Part shown: positions 47,314 through 61,220 of the stretch, piece after piece
Layout: each line of letters begins with the position of its first letter
Numbering within the stretch: position 1 is the first letter of the stretch
Assembly: GCF_013373865.1 (NCBI RefSeq)
Contig: NC_050476.1
Location: 8,096,501-8,160,500 of the forward strand
DNA: 64,000 bases
Source: Monomorium pharaonis
Lineage: Eukaryota; Arthropoda; Insecta; Hymenoptera; Formicidae
Direction: 5' to 3'
Program-made: the position numbers and the translations under genes
The notes under the pieces: model-generated
The model's database searches: none
What the model saw: the letters and a program-made list of their open reading frames with translations, nothing else
What the model was told of the DNA's origin: nothing

Positions 47314-50300
47314 TAGATTTAAATGTAAAAATATGTATAAATATATAGTCATCTACCTAGAGAATGAGAGAGTATAATTTCTCAAACAAATCTCGAACGT
47401 CATGCTGTTATTTCTTTTTGTCGACATCGATAGTTGAGAAAAGTGAAAATCTTAGCGTAAAACTAGTCACGCTTCGGCGCTTATTGCACTGTGCGAATTC
47501 TAATGCAGACGTATGATATCGAACCTTACGAGTCTTCGTCTTCTTCGACGACTGGAATTAACTAACGACTAAATTTTCAATTTTATTTTAGCACGCTTTT
47601 GTAATTGCAATAACATAATTTTATTTTTAAATATTATTATATTAGCTCCAAAAGTTATGACACGTAAATTCAGGACACTCTGTATATTGATGTTTATTAA
47701 CGCCCAGATAAAAGTAGATTACTCGTTTTCGAAAGAGATTATTCAATCGTAATTTAATGGGTTAATAAATTCCTGCAAAATCCAATTTCGCGTTTCAAAC
47801 CTTGGTTGAAGCACATAGATATTCAAATAAGAGTAATTAATCTCAAGTTGATTATGTAATCACAAGTGAAGTGATTAACGAAAGAGGTAAACTACACCAA
47901 TTGTGCCGTGATAAATTAGCAATTTGTGAAATATAAAATAATAATAAAGCGTAATATAAAAATCTTTACAATAAGATATAAAAAATTTTTGAAATTCAGC
48001 GTGTTTATAAAATAATGACATAATAATTAAGCGCATGATATTTTGATAGTAAAAAATTTCTATTATTGTAAAGATACATATTACTCGTGTTGAAATTATT
48101 TTTGCGCTATTGCGAATCTTGATTCTATTTGCATTATTGCTTTGTATTATCATCGTTTCCATTATCTAGTATTGCCGTAATTAATGTATGTATGAGCGAT
48201 ATATATTGACATAGTATTCGGAACGCGTAGTATATAATCTCGCTGTAATGTAGGCATATTACCGAGAGGATTGATCAAAACGTAATTGTGCCCGATGGCC
48301 CTATTTTCTGCTGAATTTACCTGACTACCAAACTTACTCTGGCAATCGATTATTGTGTATACAGTCGATATCGCGCTGCAGTGATTGGTTTGACGCTTAT
48401 CCTTAATGCTTACGCAAATTTATCTAGATATAGCCAATTATACCTCAAGTTGATCGAATTTATGATCAGGCGACGCAAACAATAAATATTTGTAAAAAAT
48501 TAAAAATAGGATTAGATAATAATCTATAAAAAAGATTAATTACTTTATTATATTATTATCGCAATATATAACATATCCATACTGTTTTTAAAATTTCTAC
48601 TTATATTTATATATATATATATATATATATTATATATTTGAAAAATTTTTTTTACATATTTTATAACACTTTTAATTCATATATTTTTGTTATTTTAAAT
48701 ATATCAATATTTTTGAAAAAATGTTTTCAGATTTTTTAAAGTTTTCTTTAGAAATTGTAGAGTAAGAAATCTTATAGAATATACATATTTATGTACACAT
48801 ATGTGTATAAAGATTTTAAGAAAAAATAGATTTTTAAATATTCTTTAACATTTATAAATTTTTTAATAATTATTTTTAATAATTTTTTAATTATTAAATG
48901 AGAAATTCTGACAGTCAGAATTTGTATATATAAAAATTTTTGAAAAAAAATTTTATATTTTTTTGTATTTACTTCAAAAAAAATTCTTTTTTCTTTTTTG
49001 TTACAAAATTAAACGAGAAGTTTTTACTAAATGTTTAGATTTGTTTCAAGTAATTTTCATAGTATTATAGAAAAACGTTTAAAAATTTATACAAAAATTA
49101 AAAAAATTTTCTAAACAGTAAAAAATTAATGTAAAAATTTTGAAAAATATAAAGAGTTTAAAGAAACACTTTTATCAAAGTTAAGATTGCAAAGTTTCTA
49201 ATTTTAATTGGAAATTTGTATATTGCACTTACAGGTAAGGAGTTAAAATAAAACAAAGCTATATGCACAATTTTTGCACGGAAATAAAAAAAAGAAATAG
49301 CAGGAATGTTACAGTTAAAAAAAAAGAACTAAACCCATTATTTTGTAATATTTTTTATTATTGCATCGCCAAGGAAATTTTTGGAAATTTTCTATTTGCG
49401 TCAAAATCATAAAGATGTTAAAAGAGGCGTTTCATATGGTGCGGCGTTTCCGCCTCCCCAGTGTTCGATTTTTACGATGTCGCGCGTTGAATTTCACACG
49501 GGAGTAAGAAAGACTTTTGCGTATAACGAGGTCAGTAAGAAGCATCCATTGTCACGAATACCGCCGGGAAATGATGGGTCCGCGGAGATTGCACCGTGAG
49601 ATTATTAAAGACGATTATTCGTCGTAGGATTCACCGCCAGAAAACTGTCAGAATCGCATCACGCCTGACGTAGGTCCACGAATTCTGTTCCCGAGGCGGC
49701 GAGAGCCAGTCGGGGAAATAACTGTAATTCTGTGGTGGTATCTATCGATTCGTGTGATTCTATACCGGCATACCTCGGATCTTTGCGGATTATCTTTCGC
49801 CCACAGATTCTTCGTCAATTAGAAACTGATACTTTCTACAATATTCTGTTACATTCAAAGCGATATCGATTCTCGCATATTTGCCATTTTTCTGTTCAAG
49901 TTTTATTTGACTCAAAAACGCGTTTTATTTTTTTACTAATATTTTCTGTAAAAACGTATTTTTTAATAATATCTGTAAGATATCTATTTTGTAAAAATTT
50001 TTTAGTTTTTTTTTAGAACCTTTTGAATACTTGAAGTTAAATTACAGATAAAGTTCATATTGCAGTCTTTTTTTTTGTAAAACGTCCCAATCTCTATTTT
50101 CAAATTTTCAAATAATTTTAAAAGATTTTGACTCATTATCTTCTTAAAAGAAAAGAATTAGAAAATTTTTCGTGATAAATATTGTACTATGGTTTAAGAA
50201 GCCTGCGTTAAAATAAATTTTATAATTAAAATAGTTTGAAAAGTCTAACGTTATTTTAATAAGTGATTGTGTCAAACAAAGATTATATTCATATTTTTCA

Positions 50301-52160
50301 CGCCAATTATTATTAAATATTGTTTAATCGACTCTCTTCTAATATTTCGAAATCCCGTTGCAGGCGTCTTTCCGAATCGAATTCATCGACGTTTCGAAAT
50401 GTTTCTACCGCGGTGACAACTACTTGCATAACAAATTTTCTTCAATTACGTCTTTTAATTAAATCGCAGTCCGGGGTTGCCGAACATTGACGCGGTGCAC
50501 GAACAACTACAACTGTCCCATTTAGGCTTGAATGCACGCAGAAATTCGGTGTAACGTCGCGTGAAAAGTCGCGTCAAGAAACTTCTTTTCACTTTGGCTG
50601 ACATAATCAATCTAAATTTTGCTTAATCAAACAAAACGTATTTGTAGATTTATAGTATTATAATGTTACTGTCTTAAAACACACTGCTTTAAAAGAGTTA
50701 AAGATCTCGATAGAAAAATCGAGTTTGCAAAGATTTTAAAGAGAAAGGATAGAGCTTTGAATCTGTATTTTATTCTCATCTCTTTAATGTTTTGTTGCTA
50801 AATAACATAAAGTTGAAAATTAGTATCTTTATAATTTTCTTATTTTAAAATTCTACAGCTTCATAAAATATCGACATACAAAATTAACCAAAAATTATTT
50901 TAACGTAGGCTTCTTAAGCTTTAAAATGCCTTTTTTAGAATTTATCTGATAAAATTTCAAACATTTTGTGTGAAAATTCAATTTATATTAAATGCTTTTT
51001 AACTTTAAAAATAAACAGCTTACGAGAAAAAAAGAGAAAATGTTTTCTCTAATGCTTGATTTGCACAAAACTTTTTCAAAAATTTTTATAAACTTTTTTG
51101 AATCCTTCTATAAAATGCGAGAAAAATCTTATGCGCGATAAAACTTTCACTAGTGTGATATTGATATTTTCATAATAAAGAAATTAAGTATCAGATGAAA
51201 TACATAAAGTTATTAAAAAAGTATATGCAAATCATATAGCAAAATGTGTTATAAGTCAAGAAATGTTGGAAAGAAAAAGAGGAAGTTAATCATCTTCCGT
51301 TCTTTGTTACGTCGATTTAAACAATTTAAACTAAACGGCTCGCAGTTTATTTACTCGATCCAATTTCTGCCGCGATCAGCGCAAATTGCTCTGTTCGCAC
51401 GGTATATCTTTCCAAGTAATAATCTGCGTGACGCCGGAAACCGCAGGAGGTCGTGTGTGACTTTACGCGATGTACATCGCCATGGTGTCCCCGACATGCG
51501 GGGAGGTGCAACGTTTAATCCGACAGCGGATTATGAAAATCCGCCAACGTGTGGAAACGGAAAATTCACCCGCGCCGAGATCAATGGACTTGTCAGCGGC
51601 GATCATTTGATTTCCATTGAACAATATTGCAAATTCAATTCCGACAGGCTGCGTTTCGCCGCGAGCGTGGGACGTACGTTTACGCTTTTTGATAAAGCGA
51701 GGGCGCGATAATGGCAGGTGCGAAATAATATCGCATGCAAACGCGCAAACGGTAATGTGCGGCATGGCGGCGATAAAAATAACACGGAAGGCATTATCGT
51801 ACAAGTAAAATCGTGAATCGCGATGTTAGGCGTACCTAAGGAGGAAACGCCGGCCGTTTCCTCCGTGTTACGATATCTCGCGCAATAAAAAACGGCGGCG
51901 CCGTTGCACAAGGCGCGTTAATAATAGACTAAATAATGAGAGATCGGGATGTGCTTTCAGATCGCTTGGCTCCGGCCGAGCGACGACGATCTTGTGCAAC
52001 CAACAGAGAAAGGAGGAAGCCGAATCGAAGGGGAGCGATCGACACAGGACTGTCGGTGGCTGCGGCGGCGGCGGCGGTTCCTTCAAACACTTTGAGGCGC
52101 CTAATCGCTGTAAAACTGTCATATCATTCGCGAACGGTTTTCTGATAGAGGAAACGACAC
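47314..52160. other. Intergenic region upstream of the second His-rich gene
   Basis: Most is AT-rich without features; an (AT)n tract lies at 48603-48637. Two patches are richer in GC and CpG: about 49430-49745 and about 51300-52160. Both are open for 70-155 codons in one or more frames but show no family motif. They may be regulatory DNA or leader sequence of the downstream gene. Confidence 0.5.
48603..48637. repeat. (AT)n microsatellite
   Basis: Simple AT repeat in intergenic DNA. Confidence 0.85.
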
Positions 52161-52200
52161 GATATAATTGCCTGGCCGCGTCAGGTATACGGTTCAGTCT
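52161..52200 (+). promoter_or_regulatory. Candidate core promoter of His-rich gene B
   Basis: GATATAAT at 52161-52168 lies about 33 bases before an insect-type initiator TTCAGTC (52193-52199), and the ATG follows at 52222. The spacing suits a TATA box plus initiator, which would make a leader of about 26 nt. This is a motif match only. Confidence 0.3.
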
Positions 52201-52221
52201 TTGTCGCGGATTCGACGAATA

Positions 52222-54715
52222 ATGAAAACCTCCCGGAAGCCGGTAGCCATGGTGCTACTATTGCTAATACACCTGGTAATATCACGAAGATCATGAATCT
52301 TAAGATACACGTTTAACGATAAAAAAAGAAGTGATGATACGAATACGGAGAGTAGAGACGATCGTCCGATACGGATTTAAATGAATTTCTCTCGTAACGC
52401 GCGCGCTGTGACGTTTTGTAATGATATTTGTATATTTGCCTCTTTGCCACGAACGGCAAAATAAATAATTTGCAGCGAATGTGCAAACCTGGGGGCTGTC
52501 AACGGCAAAGGTTGACGCGTGTGTTTACGTCAACTTTTAATTAGAACGAGCTGGAGTGAGAGGCAATGAAGTGTACGGTGCCGAATACAGTGAAACACAT
52601 ACGGGATCTTGTCCGCGCTGACGTTAATCTAATTAATCTGCGTGACGTTTTAGTACTAATAAATTTTATCGCGCTATTAAATAATCATTGCTCTTAACGC
52701 GTACGTAAGTGTACGCGCGAAGAGAGCTAACAAATTATTGTTCTTCAAACCAATTAAAATGTTATCAATGTTTTGTGGTTCGTGAAGTAATGCTTGCAAA
52801 ACATGCGTTTAATTTATATATTTGTAGTAATTAGTTAAAAAGTTAAAAGCACATAAATGTAAATGATAACGTTTAAACGTTAATGATTTTTAATATAACT
52901 CGATTAATTTTAAATATGTAAATTTTAATTTTTACGAGTTAGTTTTAAAACACATAAACATTAAGTTATAAACAACTTCTTGTTAAATTAAAAATTTATA
53001 CATACAAAAGAAAATTATAAAAGAAAAAATACAATTTATGTAAAAGAAGACAATACTTCTAAATTATTTTACGTAAACTTAATTTACAAAAATAAAGTTT
53101 TAAATTTATTTGATGTATATTGTAATTATTTTGTTATTTAGACTAGTCTTATTTTTAAATAAAAACCATATTATAATGTAATGTAAATAATGTTTCTCAA
53201 AGCCAACTTTTAGTTTAATTTAATTTTAATGCAATTGTGAAGTTTTTTGTTTATACAACTTTTAAGAGGACCCTAAAGTCGTTTTACCGACATTTTATTC
53301 AACCATTTAATTTCAAATTGAATTTACAGAATTGGAAATCCTTTTACACGTTTAAAGTACGTACACAAATAAACCCGAGGACGATTAGATCAAGACCAAA
53401 AATGCAAAAAAGTTTTTAAAGTTTATTTAAAGTTCATAAAAAAATTTGTTTCAAAATACAAATTATGTAGCTTATACGTACAAATGATACGTACAAATTC
53501 ACTACAGTGTGAAAACGCTTAAATGAACAAAATTTTATCCAATAAATAACTTTTTTTTACGGCTTATAATCGTAATTTGACGAATACAATCTTATTCCTT
53601 AATCTATTCCGAACTGCGGTGTATTCATTTGTACGTATAAGCTACATAACTTGTATTTTGAAACAAATATTTTTAAGAACAAATAAACTTTAAAAAATTT
53701 TTTGCATTTTTGGTCTTGATCTAATCGTCCTCAGATTTATTTGTGTACGTACTTTAAACGTGTAAAAGGATTTTCAATTCTGTAAATTTAATTCAAAACT
53801 AAATGATTGAACAGAATGCCGGTAAAACAGACGACTTTAGGATCCCCTTAACTAAATTATTTTTATAAACATTTAATTTTAACTTAATTTAGTCTAAAAA
53901 ATATTAATCTGTCTAATCCTGCTTATTAAATGTGTAATAAGATATAATCAACATCCTGTTTGCAGCTGACGTTACAAATCGGTAACGCGGGACGCAACCA
54001 CACGAACGTTTTAAGCGCTCACCCTAAAATTGTTCTGGAGGAGGTGACTGTTACCGGAAGTGGAAACAACACCCGCGTAGTCGCAAACGCAGTAGCGGAA
54101 GACGTGTCGAAGCTCGACGATGAAATTCGCTCGCTTCTGTCTAAGCGCGAGATACGAAAGGGTTTACATTCGACGACGACGAATCTAGTTCCGATTGATC
54201 AGGATGCGGCGCAATCCCGGGCAACGATCGTCAATACGAACGAGGAGGATGACATCGAAGATTTGGAAATAATGAGTCGTGTGGTGGAGAAGTACGAGCC
54301 GCAGAGACTCACGTCGAGGAAGACTAAGAGGAAAATCGTTGACGGCTCGAACGGCACTCACAGTAAATATCCTGAGAGAAATAAGGAAATTTGGTTAATA
54401 TCTGAGTAATAAAACAACATTAATAGAAAAATATATGATATTTGACTATAATTGCATAGTAAAATAATTATAATCAGGAATATCATTCTTATAATAATTA
54501 TTCTCATAATAATAACCATATTTTTATAGAGATGCCAACCATGAAAAAATTATGCTATAAACTATCTAACTTTAAATAGTATATGATTCATTATTACTAC
54601 TATTATAGTAATAATTACTATAAAAATGATATTCCTGATTATAATTATTTTACTATGCAATTATAATTACAAATATAACACATTTTTCTATTAGTGAATA
54701 TTGCGTATATTAATT

Positions 54716-54797
<82 letters not shown>

Positions 54798-57700
54798 TCT
54801 TAGAACTTTAATAAAATTTTGTCATCTTAACAAAATATATCTTGATTAGACAGTAAATTTACATTGACATTATTACTCATATCAGCCAAATTTTGCTTGA
54901 TAATACATTTTTTTTCGGTATTATAGTATAGAAAAACTCATCGGAGTAACTTCAGCGTTTGTACTTATTCTTCACAGATGTCCACGGTAAAGTAGGAGGT
55001 CCAATAACGGAACTCGAGAAAGCTTACGCCGAGGTGTTACGAAACATATCGCGGAAGGCGCCTGAATTGTCGTTGAACAACGCCGACGTGACCCGGAATC
55101 CCTATTTATCCCAGGCAGTGAAGCAGCTCAAGCAAGTTTACATTCCGAAAGTGACGAACCGCCCACCGACTAACGATGGAACGGTGCAGTTGCATTCCGA
55201 CATTGATTTTTCCTTCACGTCGCCCGCTCTGAAGAGCAAGAAGTCGAGAAAATTACTTAAGAAATATCATCAGTTAAATCATACCTCTACAACTCCTCGA
55301 TTCTCGTCGGCGGAAGAATCAAGGTCTGACGAGGAAACTGCCGACAGTTCCAACGAATCGAGCACGCCCGCGGGATATCTTAATGTGCCCGGCGGAAAGA
55401 CAAAGTTGAAATACGGATCGTCTGTACCAACGTCAAGTTCCGATCCAGCGAAAAAAATTAAAAGTCCCAAATGGAATACTCAGGACTTTTCGATTCAAGT
55501 TACATCTCCGTTTACTTTACGTTTGAATAACACTAACAGCAACTTTAATGTAAACAATTTGAAAAATTCGAACGTCACGAGTGAGGCGAACGTCGTTCAG
55601 CTACCGCCGAGTAGCTATAACGTAGTGCCGAGGCCATTTTCCATATCGCCGTCAGCCAATTCGTTCGTCACCGCAAATATTGACGCGTTATACAGAAAAC
55701 CGGGCGCCACGCCGACGGGTTTCGGCCAGCAGCAACAGATCGCCCGTTCCTCCGCAAACGTTCTGCCGCTGGTTCTTCCGACGGAGCTCTTCAGTTCACC
55801 CCCGCGCCGTTATATCCCTATAAAGCGCGCGAAACATCTCAATCTTGAGGGAAATACAGCGACGGTCGTCAGCACCGAAGCGAATTCACCCACGGGTCCC
55901 GTAGGGAAAAGAACTACTTTGGATTACGACGCCCTTTATACAGCCGTAATTGGCACCACGAGAAGTCCTTTGGCCGCCGTCAACGGCCAGGGAAGTCCGT
56001 CAGATTATTACGCCGTTACAGAGAGCCCTGCGGAGACGACTGTTACGAGGACGAGCCTCGCGACAACTTACGTACCCAGTCAAATATCCGCCTCGTACAC
56101 CGTACAGCGGCAGAAGCCCCTGTCTCAAGCCGCACGCAAGAAGGATTTCCTACCCATAGTCGCCACTTACGACGATCCCAATGACGAGAAATCAAGTTTA
56201 AGCGAGAATTCTGGAATCGCGCTTTACAATAAATTCGCGGGCTTGTATTCAACTAACATCCCTAACGCGCAAAAAGCAATTACGCAAGACTTCCAGCAGC
56301 CCTCGCAACAGCAAGCCTCCACCCTTCCTTACGCAACTTTAAAATCTTTTACTTCCACGCTGCTGAAAGACCGGCCGACTGCCTCCTCTAAAGTTGAGCC
56401 GTATTATGATAGCGGATTACTCACTTCACAAGATATAGACGGAAAACCCAGCGAGAACAACGACGAAAACTTCGAGACGGACGGGCGATCTCGCGTTAAA
56501 GACGCAGACGAGACTGCAGAAGAGGGTAATGACGATAATGACAATAACGACGATAATGACGATGTCGAGAATTACAAAACTCGAGCCAATCAAGAAGCTT
56601 ACAAGAAAGTTTATAAGACGCCGAATAAACACCGAGAAGAGGAGGATCGCGTAGAAAAGGAGGAAGATCGTTATCCGCAGCAGAGCCGTAATTATGGCTA
56701 TCAAGATAAACGTTACAAATTTGATGAAAATGACCAAAGTAGCAAAGACGGTAGGCGCGCGAAACAGGAGAGCGTCCGGCATGAGAATGACGATGATGAA
56801 GAGGAAGTCGATGAAACGAAGGAGGAAGCCGATGAAACAAAAGAGGAAGCCGATGAGGAGGAATACGCCGGAAGTAACGTCGGAGAGAGTAAAGATAGAG
56901 ACAATGATGATCATCGTCGTCAATACAATAAGTATGAATACGACAGGGATAATTTTGATGACCGGCAACGTGAGAAATTAAGCTATGATCGTAAGAAAGA
57001 TAACAAATCGAAGGATCGTCGTGATAAAGATTATGAGAGTGACGTTGACCGTAGATTTGAAAGCAACAAATATTTTAGGACCACGAAATCGTATGATGAC
57101 GATAAAACGCGTGAGCAGGATAGAGAGTATCACGAACGCTTTGGTAAAAAGAAGAAGTTAGAGAATGATAACAAGAAAGATCGACGAGATCGCAAGTATC
57201 AAAAATCCGAAGATGGGAATGTTGCCGAAGACAAACCACTTGCTCAACGATCTTACAGACAGGACGAAAGATACGAAGAGGAGCAAAACAATGATGATAG
57301 TAAACGCAACTATCGAATATCTCCGCGAAAAGACTCGCTTCGGGAAGAACACGAGGAGTACGACGAATCCAATCCCGCGCACGTACGTGAGGAATATCGT
57401 CATCAGCATGTCAGAGATGATCCTCGCGGTATCGACTATAGGGAAGATAAGGATAACGATAAGGAGGAAGCGCACGGTGATCACGTGCACGGCGAGACTC
57501 AAGAACACGCGCATAAACACGAGGAACACGAAAAGAAGAAACATGGGGGAAATCATAAATTCGAAGAAGGTGGAGGTGCAGAACACGAAGAGGAACATCA
57601 TGGTCACAAGGGAGAAAAAGGCGACAAGGTACATTGTTTATTTAAACATTGCGTTTTTTTAAGGATTTATTTACCAAAAAAATGTTGCAATTATCATAAT

Positions 57701-60439
57701 TTAAATATAATATGCATACAGTACTGATTTTTTCAGAAAGTTTTCGAAAAAGTTTCACAAATCACTGATAAAGTTTAAATTAATCAGTCTGATTTTAAAG
57801 ATAATTACTAGATAGTATGCTAAATAATTTTTTTTAATTACATACATCTGATTACTAAAAAATTATAATCAGTTATTCGTGGTTTTTCTGTCGTACCCTC
57901 AAATATCATAATAGATATTGCATTGTTATACAAATCTAAAGCTATCATTTCGTCATATTATAATAAAAAAAATTATGTTTTATAAAGTATTTTTTATTAA
58001 TTTTTATAACTGCTTTATTTATTTAAATTATAAATAATTATACAGTTTATTTTGTTTACTTATATTTTTAATAAAATAAATTTTTAACAATAAATTAACT
58101 TTTTATTTAATTATTTTTTATTCTAATTATTTTTTATGTACAAATTATTATGTGTACAATTTAATGGAAATATTTAATGGAATTTTATGGAAAATAATAT
58201 AATTATGTTAATTATACCATATGTTGACGATGAAAGCTTGAATATTAATAAGTTGAAGTAGAGCATCGTACATGATGTTCATCATTCCGAGATCTTGATT
58301 CTAATCCATTAATGATTCAGTAACCAGGAAGTAAAAAGTAATAAATAAGAATTAATTAATAACAGTTTTCAGTTTAAGCTAAAAAAATTTAAAAAAGATA
58401 AAAGAATAATAATTTAAAATAAAATATTTTGTTATTTATATATAGTTGTAGCTACTTTCAGCTAAAAAGGTATTAGATCAAATTATATGTATAGTTATTA
58501 GAAAAAGTGTGCGTTACATTACTGGCTTATTATTAGTTAGAAAAGTTAGACAGTGATGATGTATGACACAACTTTATTAGCTCATAGTTAGTCAGCCACT
58601 AGACTCAATTTCTGCCAGGACTCTTTAACCTTTCACATTTTTTTGCACGACAATTCTAAAAAGATTCTGTGACATGTGAAATATTGCAACAAAAATGTTT
58701 CTAAAATTTATTTAATAAATAAAAAACATATTGAGTGTTCTGAAAAATTATTTTCGTGAATTTTAAACAGAAGAACCGTAAATACGGAACCGACAGATGG
58801 CCGTGGCAGACATCTATTTCTCTGAAGTAAAAATAGTTCCAGTTTTCGAACTCTTGATTTCGATATTTCGAAAGATTGCAAATTTTCAGCAACTTTTCTA
58901 TAAGATCTTAAATGTCAGATTTACGGACATTTTATTATTTCAGAGCTGTCTCAAAAATGTTGCAAATATACTTCGCAAGTTTTATGGAATGTTTTACTTT
59001 TTAATTAATAGATTTCTGAGACATCTCTGAAAAATTTTACTGCTGTATGATTTATAATCTTTTGTCAACTATGTTTAAATTATGATAATTATAATCATTC
59101 TTTTTGTTAGTTTAACATATTGTATACTAGTATTATAGTAGTAACAGTTATTAAAATATGGTTCCTAAAAATTTAAGTAAAATTATTTTAATATTTAATT
59201 ATAATTATAAATTAATCATAATTAAATGCTTTCTTCTCTCAGTGTAATTTTGGTAATTGTTAACGGTTTTCTGTTTATTATTTAAAGGGATATAAAGTTT
59301 GGCACGAACACGAGAAGGCCGAAAAGGGACATCACGATAAAGAGCATGCCAGCAAAGAGTTCGATGAAAAAGGTGGTGAAGAGAAGAAACATGATGAAGA
59401 TGGTGGATACCACGAGGAACATCATCATGATGAAGGGGGTAAGAAGGTAGCAGAATTTGGCGAGAAAGGCGAACACAAAAAGGGTCACAGTACGCATGGC
59501 GAACATTCGGTGCATAAGAAGGTAATGTTCATAGAAAAAAGTTAGTATTAAATTAAAAGTATAATAATAAAGATTTGTGGATCTAAAAATTATAATAAAA
59601 TATATAATTGATAAATGGTATATGATATTTAAATTATATATTTTTAGTCACGCAATAATGGGAAAAGTAACTTATAGTATTAAGTTAAAATTAATATATT
59701 TGATTTGAAAATTACGTATATATAAAATCTTAAACTTCAGCAATATTATATTTTTATTTTAATATTATAATATTGAATCGTTAAAAACACAATATAATTA
59801 TTTTAATACCATTATTATTAAAAAATTTTTATTCTTGGTTTGAAGATATTATGTTTTCTGTTTAATATTTCTTCCTCTCAAATCATAAAATTATTAACTA
59901 AATAATGAGATACTTTTCTTGGTGAAACTATAGAAATCTTTGTACAAGTAAGTTACGCTTGTTTTATGCTATTATACTTCGAAAGATGTTTCCCTAGGAA
60001 TATTTTATATCTTTATGTATATACGGTACGGAAATTAAATTCTTAATAGAATAGAAATTGCAACAATATTTCACTGCTGATAACTTTGTAGGACGAATTC
60101 GAGAAGAATACCGAGTTCTTCGACGAGTTCCACGAGGACGGTGGCGTGGAGAAGCACGGCGAGCACCATCACGATCACGAATTGAAAAAGGGCGGTCACA
60201 AGAAGAAGGGACATCACGACAGTGCGGATCACGAAGAGAAGCACGGCAAGAAAGAAAAGCACGAGAAAGGCGGCCATCATCACGAGCACAAGGGCCACAA
60301 GGTCGACGAAGGTCACGATCATCATTACGATCACGATCACAAGTATGGCAAAAAGGAGGGGCGCGAGCATGGAAAAAAGTGGAGCTACAAGAAGGGCGAC
60401 GACGGCGGGGACGCGGGTGGCGGTCACAAGCATCGTTGA
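52222..60439 (+). CDS. Secreted histidine-rich, highly charged protein B, 5 exons, 1227 aa
   Basis: Exons: 52222-52275, 53966-54362, 54978-57628, 59288-59521, 60092-60439; all phases match. The signal peptide crosses the first splice (MKTSRKPVAMVLLLLIHL then LTLQIGNAG). Residues 25-600 are polar and Ser/Thr/Asn/Pro-rich with few hydrophobic stretches and some N-x-S/T sites. Residues of about 640-1000 are a disordered run of alternating Asp/Glu and Lys/Arg with Tyr. From about 1010 the chain is His-rich: GYKVWHEHEKAEKGHHDKE (exon 4), then DEFEKNTEFFDEFHEDGG and many HH, HK and HE pairs, ending GGGHKHR. The last part is homologous to protein A next door, with exon 4 of the same length (234 nt) as A exon 3. 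A secreted matrix, cuticular or metal-binding role is possible but unproven. Confidence 0.87.
53262..53851. mobile_element. TTAA-flanked foldback MITE in intron 1 of gene B
   Basis: Element 53266-53847 (582 bp) is flanked by TTAA (53262-53265, 53848-53851). The arms are inverted copies of roughly 200 bp: left GAGGACCCTAAAGTCG..., right CGACTTTAGGATCCCC. Inner landmarks are AATCCTTTTACACGTTT with GTACGTACACAAATAAA on the left and their complements on the right. TTAA targets suit piggyBac-type transposition. Related copies lie at 20640-22340 and 23220-23588. Confidence 0.78.
54420..54694. repeat. AT-rich foldback element in intron 2 of gene B
   Basis: Left arm 54420-54486 and right arm 54622-54694 are inverted copies, sharing TAATTGCATAGTAAAATAAT and ATAATCAGGAATATCAT with small differences. 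The loop is about 135 bp. No target duplication was identified. Confidence 0.75.
54717..54795. repeat. (GA)n microsatellite in intron 2 of gene B
   Basis: Nearly pure GA repeat of about 38 units, 180 bp before exon 3. A GAGA tract can bind GAGA factor, but no use is shown here. Confidence 0.95.
57629..59287 (+). other. Intron 3 of gene B
   Basis: A 1.66-kb AT-rich intron with no recognised repeat, RNA or coding frame. Confidence 0.6.
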
Positions 60440-61220
60440 GGCGAAATAAGACGCTGTGATCGCAGGGGGCGAGAGTAGTGTGACTTTGCGATTCTCGCGA
60501 TCGTTGCCAAACTTTGATATCGCAGTACTTTCGAAATAGATTAATATTGCTTTGTTTAACGTTGATATCGATCGCATATAATCGACATGTTATATATTAC
60601 TTTAGAGAGCGGTTTACCTGCTCGGTCGTTGTTGGTACCTATATCGATCACCTACGCTTGAGATATGACATATTATGCGCTTTAGCTTACGCTGTTATAT
60701 CTAGCTCCGGTTAAGCAAGAGTAAACGTCACAGCGAGCATTAATTCAGGCGGAAGTAACCGATTGTCTTTCGCGAATTGAATCTCTTGCAAATCCGGAAA
60801 ACTCGCACTATCGAGTGTGTGCGGATAAATTATTCTTTTTCTCTTCTTATTTAATGAAAATTTACTCGTACATCATTCGAACGTCTTGCGACATAGTAAA
60901 AGAAGAGCTGGTGGAACGATTTGAAAGTTTGAATTAAGAAATTGTTATCTAGCAAATAAGATTTTTAATATTAATTTTTTGTACACTATACCGTTTGTAA
61001 CATCGAGGACATTTGTGGTTTTCTTACGCATCTTACAAAAAGTTAAAAAAATGTTTAAGAAATTTATATAAATCAAAACTATTAGAACAAATTTTTTTTC
61101 TCTCTTATTATTTTTGTGAATCTTTTAATATCGTAATTAAAGGACATTTTATAAATAAAATTTCTTAACAAAAAAATATTAATGCGAAATAATAATGTTA
61201 ATTAAAAAATAGTACATCAT

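Noticed and set aside
51244..51911. 155-codon plus-strand and 102- to 113-codon minus-strand frames upstream of gene B
   Set aside because: Overlapping open frames on both strands in a GC-rich patch, with no motif, conservation evidence or splice context.
56426..57662. Long hydrophobic minus-strand frames opposite gene B exon 3
   Set aside because: Antisense of GAN/AAR/CAY codons gives Ile, Val, Leu and Phe runs; no splice or start support.
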